In this document: positions 43,046 through 52,346 of the stretch, piece after piece
Numbering within the stretch: position 1 is the stretch's first letter
Layout of the letters: each line of letters begins with the position of its first letter
NCBI GenBank assembly: GCA_000702025.1
Contig: JNKJ01000007.1
Location: 1-64,000, forward strand
DNA: 64,000 nucleotides
Source: Blautia schinkii DSM 10518
GTDB lineage: Bacteria > Bacillota > Clostridia > Lachnospirales > Lachnospiraceae
Direction of reading: 5' to 3'
Position numbers and translations under genes: made by a program
The notes under the pieces: model-generated
Told to the model about the DNA's origin: nothing
The model's database searches: none
Seen by the model: only the letters and a program-made list of their open reading frames with translations

Positions 43046-44557
43046 ATGGCAGAAGAACAGGTATTACGATTAGAACATGTGAGCAAAGATTTCTTTGGAA
43101 TATATGCAATTACAGATGTTTCCCTTGAACTAAATAAGGGCGAGATTCTTGGCTTGATTGGTGAGAATGGAGCAGGAAAATCTACGATGATGAATATCGT
43201 TTGCGGAGTTCTCCCGCCTACAAGCGGTTCTCTCTTTTTTGAGGGAAAACCTTATGAACCTAAAAAGCCAAGCGATGCAGAAGCGGTCGGCATTTCGTTT
43301 ATCCATCAGGAACTAAATCTTTTTAATAACTTGAATGTGATCGACAATATGTTCATTAACGGATTCAGGCACATCAAAGGGCTTCCGTTAAACAACAATA
43401 AAGAAATGGCAGAAATCGCAAAATCAGCTCTCGCACAAGTTGGATTGGATATTTCTCCGTATACAAAGGTTGAAAAGTTGTCCATGGGTGAAAGACAGCT
43501 GATAGAGATTGCGAAGTCTATTCTGGGAGATCCTAAGGTTATTATTTTTGATGAGCCAACCACATCTCTCACAAATAAGGAAACAGAAAAATTATTTGCA
43601 ATCATTGAGAAACTGAAGGCAGAAGGTAAATCTATCATTTATATATCTCATATTCTGGAAGATGTTCAGAGACTGACGGATAAGATTGCTGTTCTTCGGG
43701 ACGGAGTAATTACAGCGACCGGAAAAACAGAGGAGTTTACCATTGATAGAATGATATCCAATATGGTTGGCCGCAGCATTACGCAGATGTATCCGCCAAG
43801 AATTGAAAATATAAGTGATGAAATATTGCTAAGCGTGAAAAATCTCAGTCAGCCCGGAGTTGTAAAGGATATTAACCTGGAATTGAGAAAAGGTGAGATC
43901 CTGGGAATCTATGGATTGATGGGAGCGGGAAGAAGTGAGCTTGCAAACATTCTGTTCGGCCTTGATGAGTATGAGAGCGGACAGATTATTTTTAAAGGAA
44001 AGGTTTTAGAAAAGAAGAATCCAATTGAACGTATCAAGGCAGGTATGGGGTATGTTACGGAGAACCGTAAGGAAGAAGGACTTTTTCTTGAATTTCCTGT
44101 AGCTGAGAACATCAATATTACAAGTTTGAGGTCGTTATCTAAAAAAGGAATTGTAAATAAAAAAGAAGCATTGAAGAATGCCCAGGATTCCAAAAAGATG
44201 TTTGGCATTAAATGTGAGGCGGTAAATAAGCACCTTGTGAAAGGGCTGTCCGGTGGAAATCAGCAGAAGGTTGTTATTGCTAAGTGGGTTTCTACAAGAC
44301 CGGAGCTGCTGATCGTCGATGAGCCTACGCGTGGTATTGACGTAGGCGCAAAGAGCGAGGTTTACAATATCTTGAACGAGCTTGCGCGTGCAGGTACGGG
44401 GATTTTAATGGTGTCATCAGAGATGGAAGAGCTGATCGGTAACTGCAGTAGGATTATTGTTATGAATAAAGGCATGATCACGGGCGAGTTGAATAATCAG
44501 GAGATATGTACAGAATCATTACTTCATGCAGCATTCATTGACACAGCAGGTATGTGA
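43046..44557 (+). CDS. Sugar ABC transporter ATPase, duplicated NBD (RbsA-like)
   Basis: A 503-residue ATPase with two nucleotide-binding domains. The first has Walker A GENGAGKST, signature LSMGERQLIEIAK and Walker B VIIFDEPTTSLT. The second has the degenerate GLMGAGRSE in place of Walker A, signature LSGGNQQKVVIAK and Walker B LLIVDEPTRGIDVG. This asymmetry is normal for RbsA/MglA/AraG. It overlaps an upstream extension of the next permease frame but the real starts are separated. Confidence 0.94.
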   Translation: MAEEQVLRLEHVSKDFFGIYAITDVSLELNKGEILGLIGENGAGKSTMMNIVCGVLPPTSGSLFFEGKPYEPKKPSDAEAVGISFIHQELNLFNNLNVIDNMFINGFRHIKGLPLNNNKEMAEIAKSALAQVGLDISPYTKVEKLSMGERQLIEIAKSILGDPKVIIFDEPTTSLTNKETEKLFAIIEKLKAEGKSIIYISHILEDVQRLTDKIAVLRDGVITATGKTEEFTIDRMISNMVGRSITQMYPPRIENISDEILLSVKNLSQPGVVKDINLELRKGEILGIYGLMGAGRSELANILFGLDEYESGQIIFKGKVLEKKNPIERIKAGMGYVTENRKEEGLFLEFPVAENINITSLRSLSKKGIVNKKEALKNAQDSKKMFGIKCEAVNKHLVKGLSGGNQQKVVIAKWVSTRPELLIVDEPTRGIDVGAKSEVYNILNELARAGTGILMVSSEMEELIGNCSRIIVMNKGMITGELNNQEICTESLLHAAFIDTAGM

Positions 44558-44577
44558 CCAGGAACAGGAGGTTATTT

Positions 44578-45564
44578 ATGAGTGATAAAAAGGGTATGAA
44601 AATAAAGATATTACAGTACATGTCATTTGAACTGTTTGTCATAATTTTCGTTATGTTTGGACTTTTTTCGCAAAACTGGTTTACGTTTTCTAATTTTATT
44701 ATGATCATCAAGCAGTCATCTTATGTGGGCATTCTTGCTATAGGTATTACTTTTCCGTTGATAACAGCAGGAACTGACCTTTCTGTAGGCGCAGTAATGT
44801 TTATGGGGATGTCCTTTTCCGCAATGCTCTTGGATAAAGGTGTTCCATTGCCTGTGGCAATGTTAGTAGCGTTGATTATCGGATGTGTGATTGGTATCGT
44901 AAATGCATTTTTTGTAGTAGACGTGAAGGTTATGCCGTTTATTGCGACTCTGGGTACTATGACCGTTATCCGTGGCATTACTTTAATTTTTACCGGTTCC
45001 CGAGCGCTTAATATTCCGGCTTATTTGACAACAGCATTTGGTTCCGGGAAGCTTTTTGGACTGATACCTTATCCGGCAATCGTATTTATTTTCCTGTTGC
45101 TGGTGTTTCACATTGTACTGACTAAAACAGCGTTCGGCCGCCGTATATTTGCCTGCGGAAATAACCTGGAGGCAGCAAAAAAAGCAGGCCTTAATACGCG
45201 TTTGGTTCTTTATATGGCGTATGTGATCTCTGGTGTACTGGCGGCAATCGCAGGTTTTGTTTCCGCATCGCAGATTGGAAATGTTCCGGCCGGTTTTGGG
45301 GAAGGGTACGAATTTGATGCGATTGCAGCATCGGTGTTAGGCGGAACCTCTCTTCTGGGCGGAACAGGCAGTATCCTTCCAGGTGTGCTGGTTGGCGCAG
45401 TTACCATACAGATGATCAAAACGGGATTGACTGCTATGCAGATTAATCCATACTTAATTGATATTTTCCAGGCATTATTTATTCTTCTTGCAGTAATGCT
45501 TGACGGTATCAAAAATCAGGTTATTGCAAAAAGCCAGTCGCGTCATATTCGTGTGGCAGAATAG
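44578..45564 (+). CDS. Ribose-type ABC permease (RbsC-like), second copy
   Basis: A 328-residue membrane protein with GITFPLITAGTDLSVGAVMFMGM and GYEFDAIAASVLGGTSLLGGTGSILPGVLVGA signatures. ATG 44578 has AGGAGG at 44566-44571. A GTG at 44554 inside the previous gene is unlikely. It differs clearly in sequence from the first permease, which suggests that the channel is a heterodimer. Confidence 0.92.
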   Translation: MSDKKGMKIKILQYMSFELFVIIFVMFGLFSQNWFTFSNFIMIIKQSSYVGILAIGITFPLITAGTDLSVGAVMFMGMSFSAMLLDKGVPLPVAMLVALIIGCVIGIVNAFFVVDVKVMPFIATLGTMTVIRGITLIFTGSRALNIPAYLTTAFGSGKLFGLIPYPAIVFIFLLLVFHIVLTKTAFGRRIFACGNNLEAAKKAGLNTRLVLYMAYVISGVLAAIAGFVSASQIGNVPAGFGEGYEFDAIAASVLGGTSLLGGTGSILPGVLVGAVTIQMIKTGLTAMQINPYLIDIFQALFILLAVMLDGIKNQVIAKSQSRHIRVAE

Positions 45565-45576
45565 AGGAGGATGAGT

Positions 45577-46257
45577 ATGACGTCTTATGAAGCAATTTGT
45601 GACGATATCATTTCCGTAGGGAAGGAAATGTATCAACGAGGCCTGATCATTGGCACAGATGGGAATATCAGTGTGAAAATGGATGATGGGAATATTGTGA
45701 TAACAGGTTCCGGTTATTGTAAGGGGAAATTAAAACGGGAAAATATGTCTTTGATTACTCCCGAAGGAAAAGTTCTTGCGGGACCTAAGCCGGCGCGGGA
45801 TGTGAGAATGCATCTGGCTGTATACCGCACCTGCCCGGATATAAATTCAGTAGTTCACGCTCATCCGCCTGTGATCACCGGATTCTCAATGTCTCATTAT
45901 GATTTTGAGAAGATGGCGCTGCCGGAGGCTATGTTCAATCTGCACGGTGTGGCATGCACTGATTATGCAGTACCTATATCCGTGGATGTTGCCAGAGGGA
46001 TTATGAAGGTAATACGCGAAAAACCGGAATGCAGGGCGATCGTTATGGCAAATCACGGCGCACTCACATTTTCTGAGGATATTTATGATGCCTTTTACAA
46101 GATGGAGACACTGGAGTTTTTTGGAAAATCTTTATTAGTGTCAAAGCTGATCGGGGATACTTACTATTTGAATTTTGAAGAACAAAGTATTGTAAATCGT
46201 CTGATGCGTGGTGTGGATCCGGATGATATTGTACCACCGGATGCCACCGGATTATAA
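45577..46257 (+). CDS. Class II aldolase / epimerase family enzyme
   Basis: A 226-residue zinc enzyme of the FucA/AraD family. Zinc ligands His94 and His96 (HAHPP) and His160 (NHGAL) are present, as are the phosphate-binding GTDGNISVKMDD and TGSGYCKG segments. The position of the FucA catalytic Glu (P-S-S-E) holds Asp75 in PARDVRMH, which is what L-ribulose-5-phosphate 4-epimerases have. Both aldol cleavage to DHAP and epimerisation remain possible. The start at 45577 gives six bases from GAGGAGG; ATG 45571 abuts it. Next gene begins ten bases after. Confidence 0.85.
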   Translation: MTSYEAICDDIISVGKEMYQRGLIIGTDGNISVKMDDGNIVITGSGYCKGKLKRENMSLITPEGKVLAGPKPARDVRMHLAVYRTCPDINSVVHAHPPVITGFSMSHYDFEKMALPEAMFNLHGVACTDYAVPISVDVARGIMKVIREKPECRAIVMANHGALTFSEDIYDAFYKMETLEFFGKSLLVSKLIGDTYYLNFEEQSIVNRLMRGVDPDDIVPPDATGL

Positions 46258-46267
46258 AGGAGTAAAT

Positions 46268-47827
46268 ATGGCTGCATATTTTTTAGGACTTGATTATGGA
46301 ACGGGTAGCTGTAAAGGCTGCATTATAGATGAGGATCTGAACGTAGTTTCCTATGCAAACCGTGAATATGATATTTTGACAAGGCACGGAGGGATATCGG
46401 AGCATGATGCTTCAAGGTATTGGCCTTTAACCTGCGAGATAATCAGTGAATGCCTTATGAAAGCAGGGATTAAAGGAGAGCAGGTAAAGGCAGTAGGAAC
46501 CTCTTCTGCACTGCCATCCCTTGTCATGATTGACAAGGAAGGCCGGATTTTACATAAAGCGTACAATTTGATGGACCGCAGGGCCTATAAAGAGAAAGAA
46601 TGGCTTGAGGAAAGACTTGGAAGCAAGAGGATTTACGAAATCACGAAAAATAGTATTAGTGATCATCCTATTCTTGTGAATCTTTTATGGGAAAAAAATA
46701 ACAGGCCGGAATCTTTTTCAAAAATCGGGAAGGCCTTGACAATTGATGGCTATATACGTTTTTGTCTCACAGGGACAACCACAGCGCACCTTTCAGCTGG
46801 TATTTTCTATGGCGTGGCCTACGATATCTTTAAGAGAGAGTTTGATCAGGAAATTCTGGATTTGATTGGTATTCCCAGAGAAATTCTTCCAGACTTCTGT
46901 AAGTGCGAATATATTGTCGGTGGAATTACAGAAGAGGCAGCTCTGGAATGTGGGTTAAAGGCAGGAACTCCGGTTGCGGGAGGACAGGTAGACTGTAACG
47001 CGGGATGGCTCGGTGGAGGAGCAGTCACTCCGGGAGATATTCAAATGAACCTTGGTACGTGCGGTAATTTCGGAGTGATCAACCGGGGTGAGGCGTTTAT
47101 GCCTGAAATGTTTAATCTGCCGTATACTACAGATGCTGAAAATCACTTTATTACAGTTGCAACTACTGTGACCGGCGGACAATCTCTTCGATATCTCAAG
47201 GAAAATTTTGCAGATGTTGAAGTAATGGCGTCAAAGACAGTTCCTGGATTAGACCCTTATGATTTGCTGAATATGGAGGCGGAAAAGATTGAGCCGGGCA
47301 GCAATGGTCTGCTTATGCTTCCTTATTTATCGGGAGAAAGAACTCCGATTTGGGACAATGAAGCCCGGGGAGTGCTTTTCGGCCTTAGCCTTAACCATGG
47401 CAGACCACATATGATTCGGGCAATGATGGAAGGTGTTGCTTATGCATTGTATGATTCTTTTCGTTATTTTCGTGACAGAGGAGTAGAGATTCATTATCCG
47501 ATTGTCATGAATGAAGGTGGTGCAAAAAGTAAGCTCTGGAGAAGGATTATTACAGATGTGTTCGGAGTTCCTACCGTACTTGTAAAAAGCAGGGTCGGTG
47601 CGCCCTATGGGGATGCTCTGCTGGCTGCGAGAGCGCTCGGGTTCATCAAGGATTATGGAATTGCGAAAGATAAAACAGAATATATCGAACCGATGGAACC
47701 AATTGGTCAGACTCATGATCTGTACATGGAGTATTTTGAGGTATATAAAAATCTGTATGCGCATTTAAAGCAGGACTTTAAAGATATTGACAAGATTAAG
47801 AAAAGACACATGAGAGCGGATGAATAG
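46268..47827 (+). CDS. FGGY-family carbohydrate kinase 1
   Basis: A 519-residue ATP-dependent sugar or polyol kinase. N-terminal phosphate loop GLDYGTGSCKGCIID, catalytic-base Asp in GGQVDCNAGW, and C-terminal nucleotide motifs (NEGGAKSKLWRRIITDVFGVP, GAPYGDALLAA). The length equals that of known erythritol kinases and xylulokinases, but substrate cannot be deduced. AAAGGAG precedes ATG 46268. A longer frame reaching into the previous gene is not supported. Confidence 0.9.
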   Translation: MAAYFLGLDYGTGSCKGCIIDEDLNVVSYANREYDILTRHGGISEHDASRYWPLTCEIISECLMKAGIKGEQVKAVGTSSALPSLVMIDKEGRILHKAYNLMDRRAYKEKEWLEERLGSKRIYEITKNSISDHPILVNLLWEKNNRPESFSKIGKALTIDGYIRFCLTGTTTAHLSAGIFYGVAYDIFKREFDQEILDLIGIPREILPDFCKCEYIVGGITEEAALECGLKAGTPVAGGQVDCNAGWLGGGAVTPGDIQMNLGTCGNFGVINRGEAFMPEMFNLPYTTDAENHFITVATTVTGGQSLRYLKENFADVEVMASKTVPGLDPYDLLNMEAEKIEPGSNGLLMLPYLSGERTPIWDNEARGVLFGLSLNHGRPHMIRAMMEGVAYALYDSFRYFRDRGVEIHYPIVMNEGGAKSKLWRRIITDVFGVPTVLVKSRVGAPYGDALLAARALGFIKDYGIAKDKTEYIEPMEPIGQTHDLYMEYFEVYKNLYAHLKQDFKDIDKIKKRHMRADE

Positions 47828-47854
47828 CATACGGTGGACTGAAAGGAGGAAAAT

Positions 47855-48466
47855 ATGATTTCAGTAGAAGAAACCAAATCAGAAGTTCAAAGAGCGCTTG
47901 CGATAGAATCGCAGGCTATAAATAACCTGATGGATGACCTGGATATGGAGGTGGTAGTGAGGGTGATACAAGCAGTTGCGGAGTGCAAAGGGCGCATTGT
48001 TGTGTCTGGATGTGGGACATCTGCAACAGCCGCAAAGAAGATTGCGCATTCCTTATGTTGCATAGAGCGCCCGGCTCTGTTTTTGAGCCCGGCAGATGCG
48101 GTACATGGGGCTTTGGGAGTTTTACAGCCAGGAGATATTTTTATTCTGATCAGTAAGGGCGGCAATACTTCCGAGCTTGTTCAGATGATACCCGCATGTA
48201 AGACAAAAAAGGCTACGTTGATAGGTGTTTCAGAGAACCCGGATTCTATTATAGCCAAAGAAGCCGATATTTATCTGAAAATTAAGGTAGAGAAAGAACC
48301 CTGTCGTTTTAATATGCTTGCTACTGCCAGTACATTAGCAGTTATTTCCACATTTGACGCAATATGCATTGCATTAATGCAGTATACCGGATATACAAGA
48401 GAGCAGTTTGCTTTGATTCATCCGGGAGGTGCTGTTGGAGATCGTTTGATTCATAATAAAGCGTGA
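47855..48466 (+). CDS. SIS-domain sugar-phosphate isomerase
   Basis: A 203-residue single SIS domain close to the arabinose-5-phosphate isomerases KpsF/GutQ but without CBS domains. Signatures are IVVSGCGTSATAAKKIAHSLCC, SPADAVHGALGVLQPGDIFILISKGGNT and the C-terminal HPGGAVGDRL. It would interconvert an aldose and ketose phosphate in the same pathway. AAAGGAGG precedes ATG. Confidence 0.88.
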   Translation: MISVEETKSEVQRALAIESQAINNLMDDLDMEVVVRVIQAVAECKGRIVVSGCGTSATAAKKIAHSLCCIERPALFLSPADAVHGALGVLQPGDIFILISKGGNTSELVQMIPACKTKKATLIGVSENPDSIIAKEADIYLKIKVEKEPCRFNMLATASTLAVISTFDAICIALMQYTGYTREQFALIHPGGAVGDRLIHNKA

Positions 48467-48475
48467 GGTGTCCAT

Positions 48476-49534
48476 ATGAAAGGAACAATGAAAGCAGCAG
48501 TTTTTAAAGGAATTGAAAACATTGTTGTAGAGGAACTCCCCATACCTCAATGCCCTGAGGACGGAATCTTAATTAAGGTTCATTTTTGCGGAATCTGCGG
48601 TGGTGACATCCGTAATTACAGCAATGGCTTAAGAGGTGGTGTGAAAGAGCAGATAATGGGACATGAGATCAGCGGGGAAATTGTGGAAACCGGTGTAAAT
48701 GTAACATCGTGGAAGGTGGGCGAGAGAGTCGCGCTGGCTCCGGATGTAAGCTGCGGAAAATGCTGGTACTGTAAACGTGGTTTGGTAAACCTGTGCCAGG
48801 AGCATAAAATGCTCGGTACCCACTTTCCGGGTGGTTATGCTCAATATATTGCGCTTCCCAAAGAGGTTATGGAAAGAGGATTTGTTGAGAAAATTCCGGA
48901 TGAAATTTCCTATCGTGAAGCTGCTTTTGCTGAGCCGGTATCAGGTGTTGTCGCTTGTCATAAAAGGATAGGGACCTCTGCTGGTGATACGGTAGTGATC
49001 ATTGGTGACGGCCCTATTGGGTGTGTACATATTGAAGTTGCTCATGCATTTGGGGCAAAGGCGGTAATTCTTGGAAGGAGAAAACTGGCAAGAACAGCTC
49101 AGTTTGGACCTGACCTAATGGTTCAAAACAGCAATCCCGAGAGTGCGGTTAAAGAGGTGTTGGATTTTACTGAGGGGATTGGTGCGGACTATGTCATTGT
49201 TGCAGCTCCTAATGTGGAACCGCAGATGCAGGCGTTGAAAATGGTGCGTAAGCGGGGGACGGTCGTAATATATGGAGGTGCGCCGAAGAATGCATGTATG
49301 GCACAGCTCGATTCTAATTTGATTCACTACAATGAAATAACAGTTACGGGTTCCTTTTCTTATCCGGCAGTTGGATTGGAAGACGCATTGTATATGATCG
49401 CAGACAAAAAAATTTCAGCGGAAAAATATTTAAATGCTACTGTCTCACTGTATGATATTGCGGATGGAATCCGCAAATCAAAAGAAGGTGAAGCCATTAA
49501 AGTACTGATAAATCCGTGGCTCAATGAAAAATAA
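48476..49534 (+). CDS. Zinc-dependent alcohol/polyol dehydrogenase
   Basis: A 352-residue MDR enzyme like sorbitol or threonine dehydrogenase. Catalytic-zinc residues are visible in HFCGICGGDI and GHEISGEIV. The structural-zinc Cys set is CGKCWYCKRGLVNLC, and the cofactor motif is IGDGPIGCVHIEVA. It would oxidise a secondary alcohol of the polyol or sugar. It is ten bases after the SIS gene. GAGGTG precedes ATG. Confidence 0.9.
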   Translation: MKGTMKAAVFKGIENIVVEELPIPQCPEDGILIKVHFCGICGGDIRNYSNGLRGGVKEQIMGHEISGEIVETGVNVTSWKVGERVALAPDVSCGKCWYCKRGLVNLCQEHKMLGTHFPGGYAQYIALPKEVMERGFVEKIPDEISYREAAFAEPVSGVVACHKRIGTSAGDTVVIIGDGPIGCVHIEVAHAFGAKAVILGRRKLARTAQFGPDLMVQNSNPESAVKEVLDFTEGIGADYVIVAAPNVEPQMQALKMVRKRGTVVIYGGAPKNACMAQLDSNLIHYNEITVTGSFSYPAVGLEDALYMIADKKISAEKYLNATVSLYDIADGIRKSKEGEAIKVLINPWLNEK

Positions 49535-49557
49535 AACATTAGATGGAGGATTATGAC

Positions 49558-50859
49558 ATGTATGAAATAGATACAAAACTGGAGGCATTAGAGAATGCCG
49601 GAACGCCGATCCGTGTAGGTTTGATAGGCTGCGGCCAGATGGGGAAGGATATTGTTGCACAGATTTCAGCTATGAAGGGCATGAGATGCAATGTGATTGT
49701 TGACATTAATGTTGAAATCGCGAAAGATGCCTTGGCGCAGGCAAAATACACGGGAGAAATTGTTGCAACAGATTCGGTACAGGAAGCAGAAGCTGCAATC
49801 GACAGAGAGGCTGTTGTAGTGACTACAAATTATAAGATTGCGGTGGCTGCCAGACAGATTACAAATGTCATTGACGCTACAGGTTCACCTGAAATGGGTG
49901 CCCGGGTAACAATGGAGTGTATCCGCTATCAGAAGCATATTGTTATGATGAATGTGGAGTGCGACATTACGGTTGGACCAATCCTCCGCTCTCTTTGTGA
50001 GAAAGCCGGAATTGTATATTCTCTGACAGCCGGTGATGAACCTGGCTCCATCATCGAAGTTTACCGTTTTGCAAAAGCTCTTGGTTTCGAAGTTGTGGCA
50101 GCAGGAAAAGGAAAGAATAACCCTCTGGATTACTATGCAACACCAGATCAGGAACCATGGGCAAGTCAGGCTAGGGAACGAAAAATGAATCCCAGGATGC
50201 TGGTAGAATTTGTAGACGGTTCCAAGACAATGATTGAGATGTGTGCGGTTGCAAACGCAACAGGACTTTCCATAGACCAGCGAGGAATGCACTGTGCAAA
50301 ATGTAAAGTAGATGAACTTACGAAGGTATTTTCCCTGAAAGAGCAGGGAGGAATTCTAAACTCCACAGGCGTGGTGGATTTTGCCATCGGTAATGTTGCA
50401 CCCGGCGTATTCGTGGTAGTTACCACAAAGGATCAGAGGATAATCGAAGGTCTTGTGCAAAGAGACATGGGAGAGGGACCGAATTATCTTTTGTACCGTC
50501 CGTATCATCTCTGCTCAATTGAGACACCGATTACCGTTGCACAGGCAGCTATTTATGGTGAATCTACAGGACATCCCATGGATCATCTGTCATGTGAATG
50601 TATTACGATTGCTAAAAAGGATCTTAAGGCAGGAGAGGTTTTGGACGGGATAGGTGAATTCTGCTATCGTGCTTCTATTGAAAAGGCTGATATTGCAAGA
50701 GAAGGAAATATGCTTCCGGTAGGACTGGCTAAGGGAGCACGTTTGAAAGTAGATGTAAAGAAGGATGAAGTAATCACCTACGATATGGTTGAGCTGAATG
50801 AGAAATCTGTGTTGCTGCAGCTGCGCAGAATGCAGGATGAAATGTATGTAGAGAAATGA
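49558..50859 (+). CDS. COG4091-type oxidoreductase with C-terminal SAF domain (DXR-like family)
   Basis: A 433-residue NAD(P)-dependent protein. N-terminal Rossmann motif IGCGQMGKDIV, middle region NVIDATGSPEMGARVTMECIRY and NVECDITVGPIL, and a C-terminal SAF domain (IAKKDLKAGEVLDGIGEFCYRA). The family was first annotated as predicted homoserine dehydrogenase, and the Brucella member DRL was shown to act as a DXP reductoisomerase-like enzyme. In a sugar operon it more likely reduces or isomerises a branched or keto sugar (inference). GGAGGA at 49545-49550 supports ATG 49558. Confidence 0.82.
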   Translation: MYEIDTKLEALENAGTPIRVGLIGCGQMGKDIVAQISAMKGMRCNVIVDINVEIAKDALAQAKYTGEIVATDSVQEAEAAIDREAVVVTTNYKIAVAARQITNVIDATGSPEMGARVTMECIRYQKHIVMMNVECDITVGPILRSLCEKAGIVYSLTAGDEPGSIIEVYRFAKALGFEVVAAGKGKNNPLDYYATPDQEPWASQARERKMNPRMLVEFVDGSKTMIEMCAVANATGLSIDQRGMHCAKCKVDELTKVFSLKEQGGILNSTGVVDFAIGNVAPGVFVVVTTKDQRIIEGLVQRDMGEGPNYLLYRPYHLCSIETPITVAQAAIYGESTGHPMDHLSCECITIAKKDLKAGEVLDGIGEFCYRASIEKADIAREGNMLPVGLAKGARLKVDVKKDEVITYDMVELNEKSVLLQLRRMQDEMYVEK

Positions 50860-50893
50860 AACTTATCATATGAAATTTTAGGAGGAATGAATT

Positions 50894-52315
50894 ATGGCAA
50901 TGAATCACAAAGTAAAAATCGGTTATGCACCTACCAGACGCCGGATCTTTAGTGTTGAGGATGCACTTAAGTACAAAAAGCTGATTGCAGATAAACTCAC
51001 AGAACTTAATGTGGAATTTGTTGATATTGAGGATATCAATGAAGAAGGACTTCTCCGCTGTGCAGAAGATGTAAAGCCGGTTGTAAAGAAGTTTAAAGAG
51101 GCAGAGGTAGATGCTGTATTTTTCCCACACTGCAATTTCGGCTCAGAGCATAGCTGCGGCAAGGTTGCAAGAGCATTGGGAGTTCCGGTATTATTGTGGG
51201 GACCACGGGACGAAGCCCCGTTAGAGGATGGAAGCAGACTTCGCGATACACAGTGTGGGCTGTTTGCAACCGGTAAGGTCTTTCGTCGTATGCAGATTCC
51301 ATTTACATATATACCAAACTGTCGTGTTGAGGATGAGAAATTTGAAAAAGGTCTGCTGAATTTTGTGGCGGCGGCTAATGTTGTCAAGGAGTTCAGAAGT
51401 GCGAGAATTCTTCAGATATCCACAAGACCGGCTGACTTCTGGACCATGATGGTGAATGAGGGCGAGCTTCTCGAGAAATTTGGTATTCAGGTGTTCCCGA
51501 TTTCTATGACCGAATTGACGGAAAGAATCGTTAAACTTGCGGAATCTGACAATAAAGATGTCGATGATACCATCAAATTTATTCATGAAAATATGAAAGT
51601 GACAATTCCCGAAGAATCGGTACGGATTGTTGCTTCTTTGAAAGTAGCGATGAAATATTTTGCGGATGAGAACGAGTGTAATGCGGTAGCGATTCAGTGT
51701 TGGGATTCTTTACAGCAGGCGCTTCATATAATGCCATGCTGTGCAAATGCTCTACTGACAGAGGAGGGAGTTCCTGTTGTCTGTGAATGTGATATTCATG
51801 GTGCCATAACCGCTATCATGGTACAGGCGGCAGGTATGGGCAAAACGCCCAGCTTCTTTGTGGACTGGTCTGTAAGGCACCCGGAGAATGAAAATGGGGA
51901 ACTGTTGCAGCATTGCGGTCCATGGCCGGTATGTCTTGCGAAGGAAAAACCGATTCTTGGACGTCCGTTTGCATTTGACGAGCATTGTCCAGGCTCTGTT
52001 GCCGGCGAGTTAAAATCGGGAGAGCTTTCCATTCTTCGATTTGACGGCGATAATGGAGAATACGGAATGCTTATGGGGAATGCCAAGACGATAGATGGTC
52101 CGTGGACAAACGGCACATTCGCATGGGTAGAAATTCCAAACTGGCCGAAGGTAGAATCTATGATTGTAAAAGGTCCGTATGTTCATCATGGTGTCGGCAT
52201 TCATGGAAATATTCTTCCGGTTATATATGAAGCATTAAACTACATACCTGGTGTACGTGCAGACTTTTATGACGACGAACAGAAAAAAGAAACCTTAGAT
52301 TTTTACTTTAAATAA
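50894..52315 (+). CDS. L-fucose/L-arabinose isomerase-family protein
   Basis: A 473-residue soluble aldose-ketose isomerase relative. Family features are AVFFPHCNFGSEHSCGKVARALGVPVLLWGPR (N-terminal domain), AVAIQCWDSLQ, CECDIHGAITAIMVQ (Glu and Asp that bind the divalent metal in FucI) and a C-terminal HHGVGIHGN. It is shorter than true FucI and closer to uncharacterised fucose-isomerase-like proteins. It would supply the ketose for the FGGY kinase encoded 31 bases downstream. GGAGG precedes ATG. Confidence 0.85.
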   Translation: MAMNHKVKIGYAPTRRRIFSVEDALKYKKLIADKLTELNVEFVDIEDINEEGLLRCAEDVKPVVKKFKEAEVDAVFFPHCNFGSEHSCGKVARALGVPVLLWGPRDEAPLEDGSRLRDTQCGLFATGKVFRRMQIPFTYIPNCRVEDEKFEKGLLNFVAAANVVKEFRSARILQISTRPADFWTMMVNEGELLEKFGIQVFPISMTELTERIVKLAESDNKDVDDTIKFIHENMKVTIPEESVRIVASLKVAMKYFADENECNAVAIQCWDSLQQALHIMPCCANALLTEEGVPVVCECDIHGAITAIMVQAAGMGKTPSFFVDWSVRHPENENGELLQHCGPWPVCLAKEKPILGRPFAFDEHCPGSVAGELKSGELSILRFDGDNGEYGMLMGNAKTIDGPWTNGTFAWVEIPNWPKVESMIVKGPYVHHGVGIHGNILPVIYEALNYIPGVRADFYDDEQKKETLDFYFK

Positions 52316-52346
52316 ATTCCTTTCAGCAGAGACAGGAGAAATGCTT

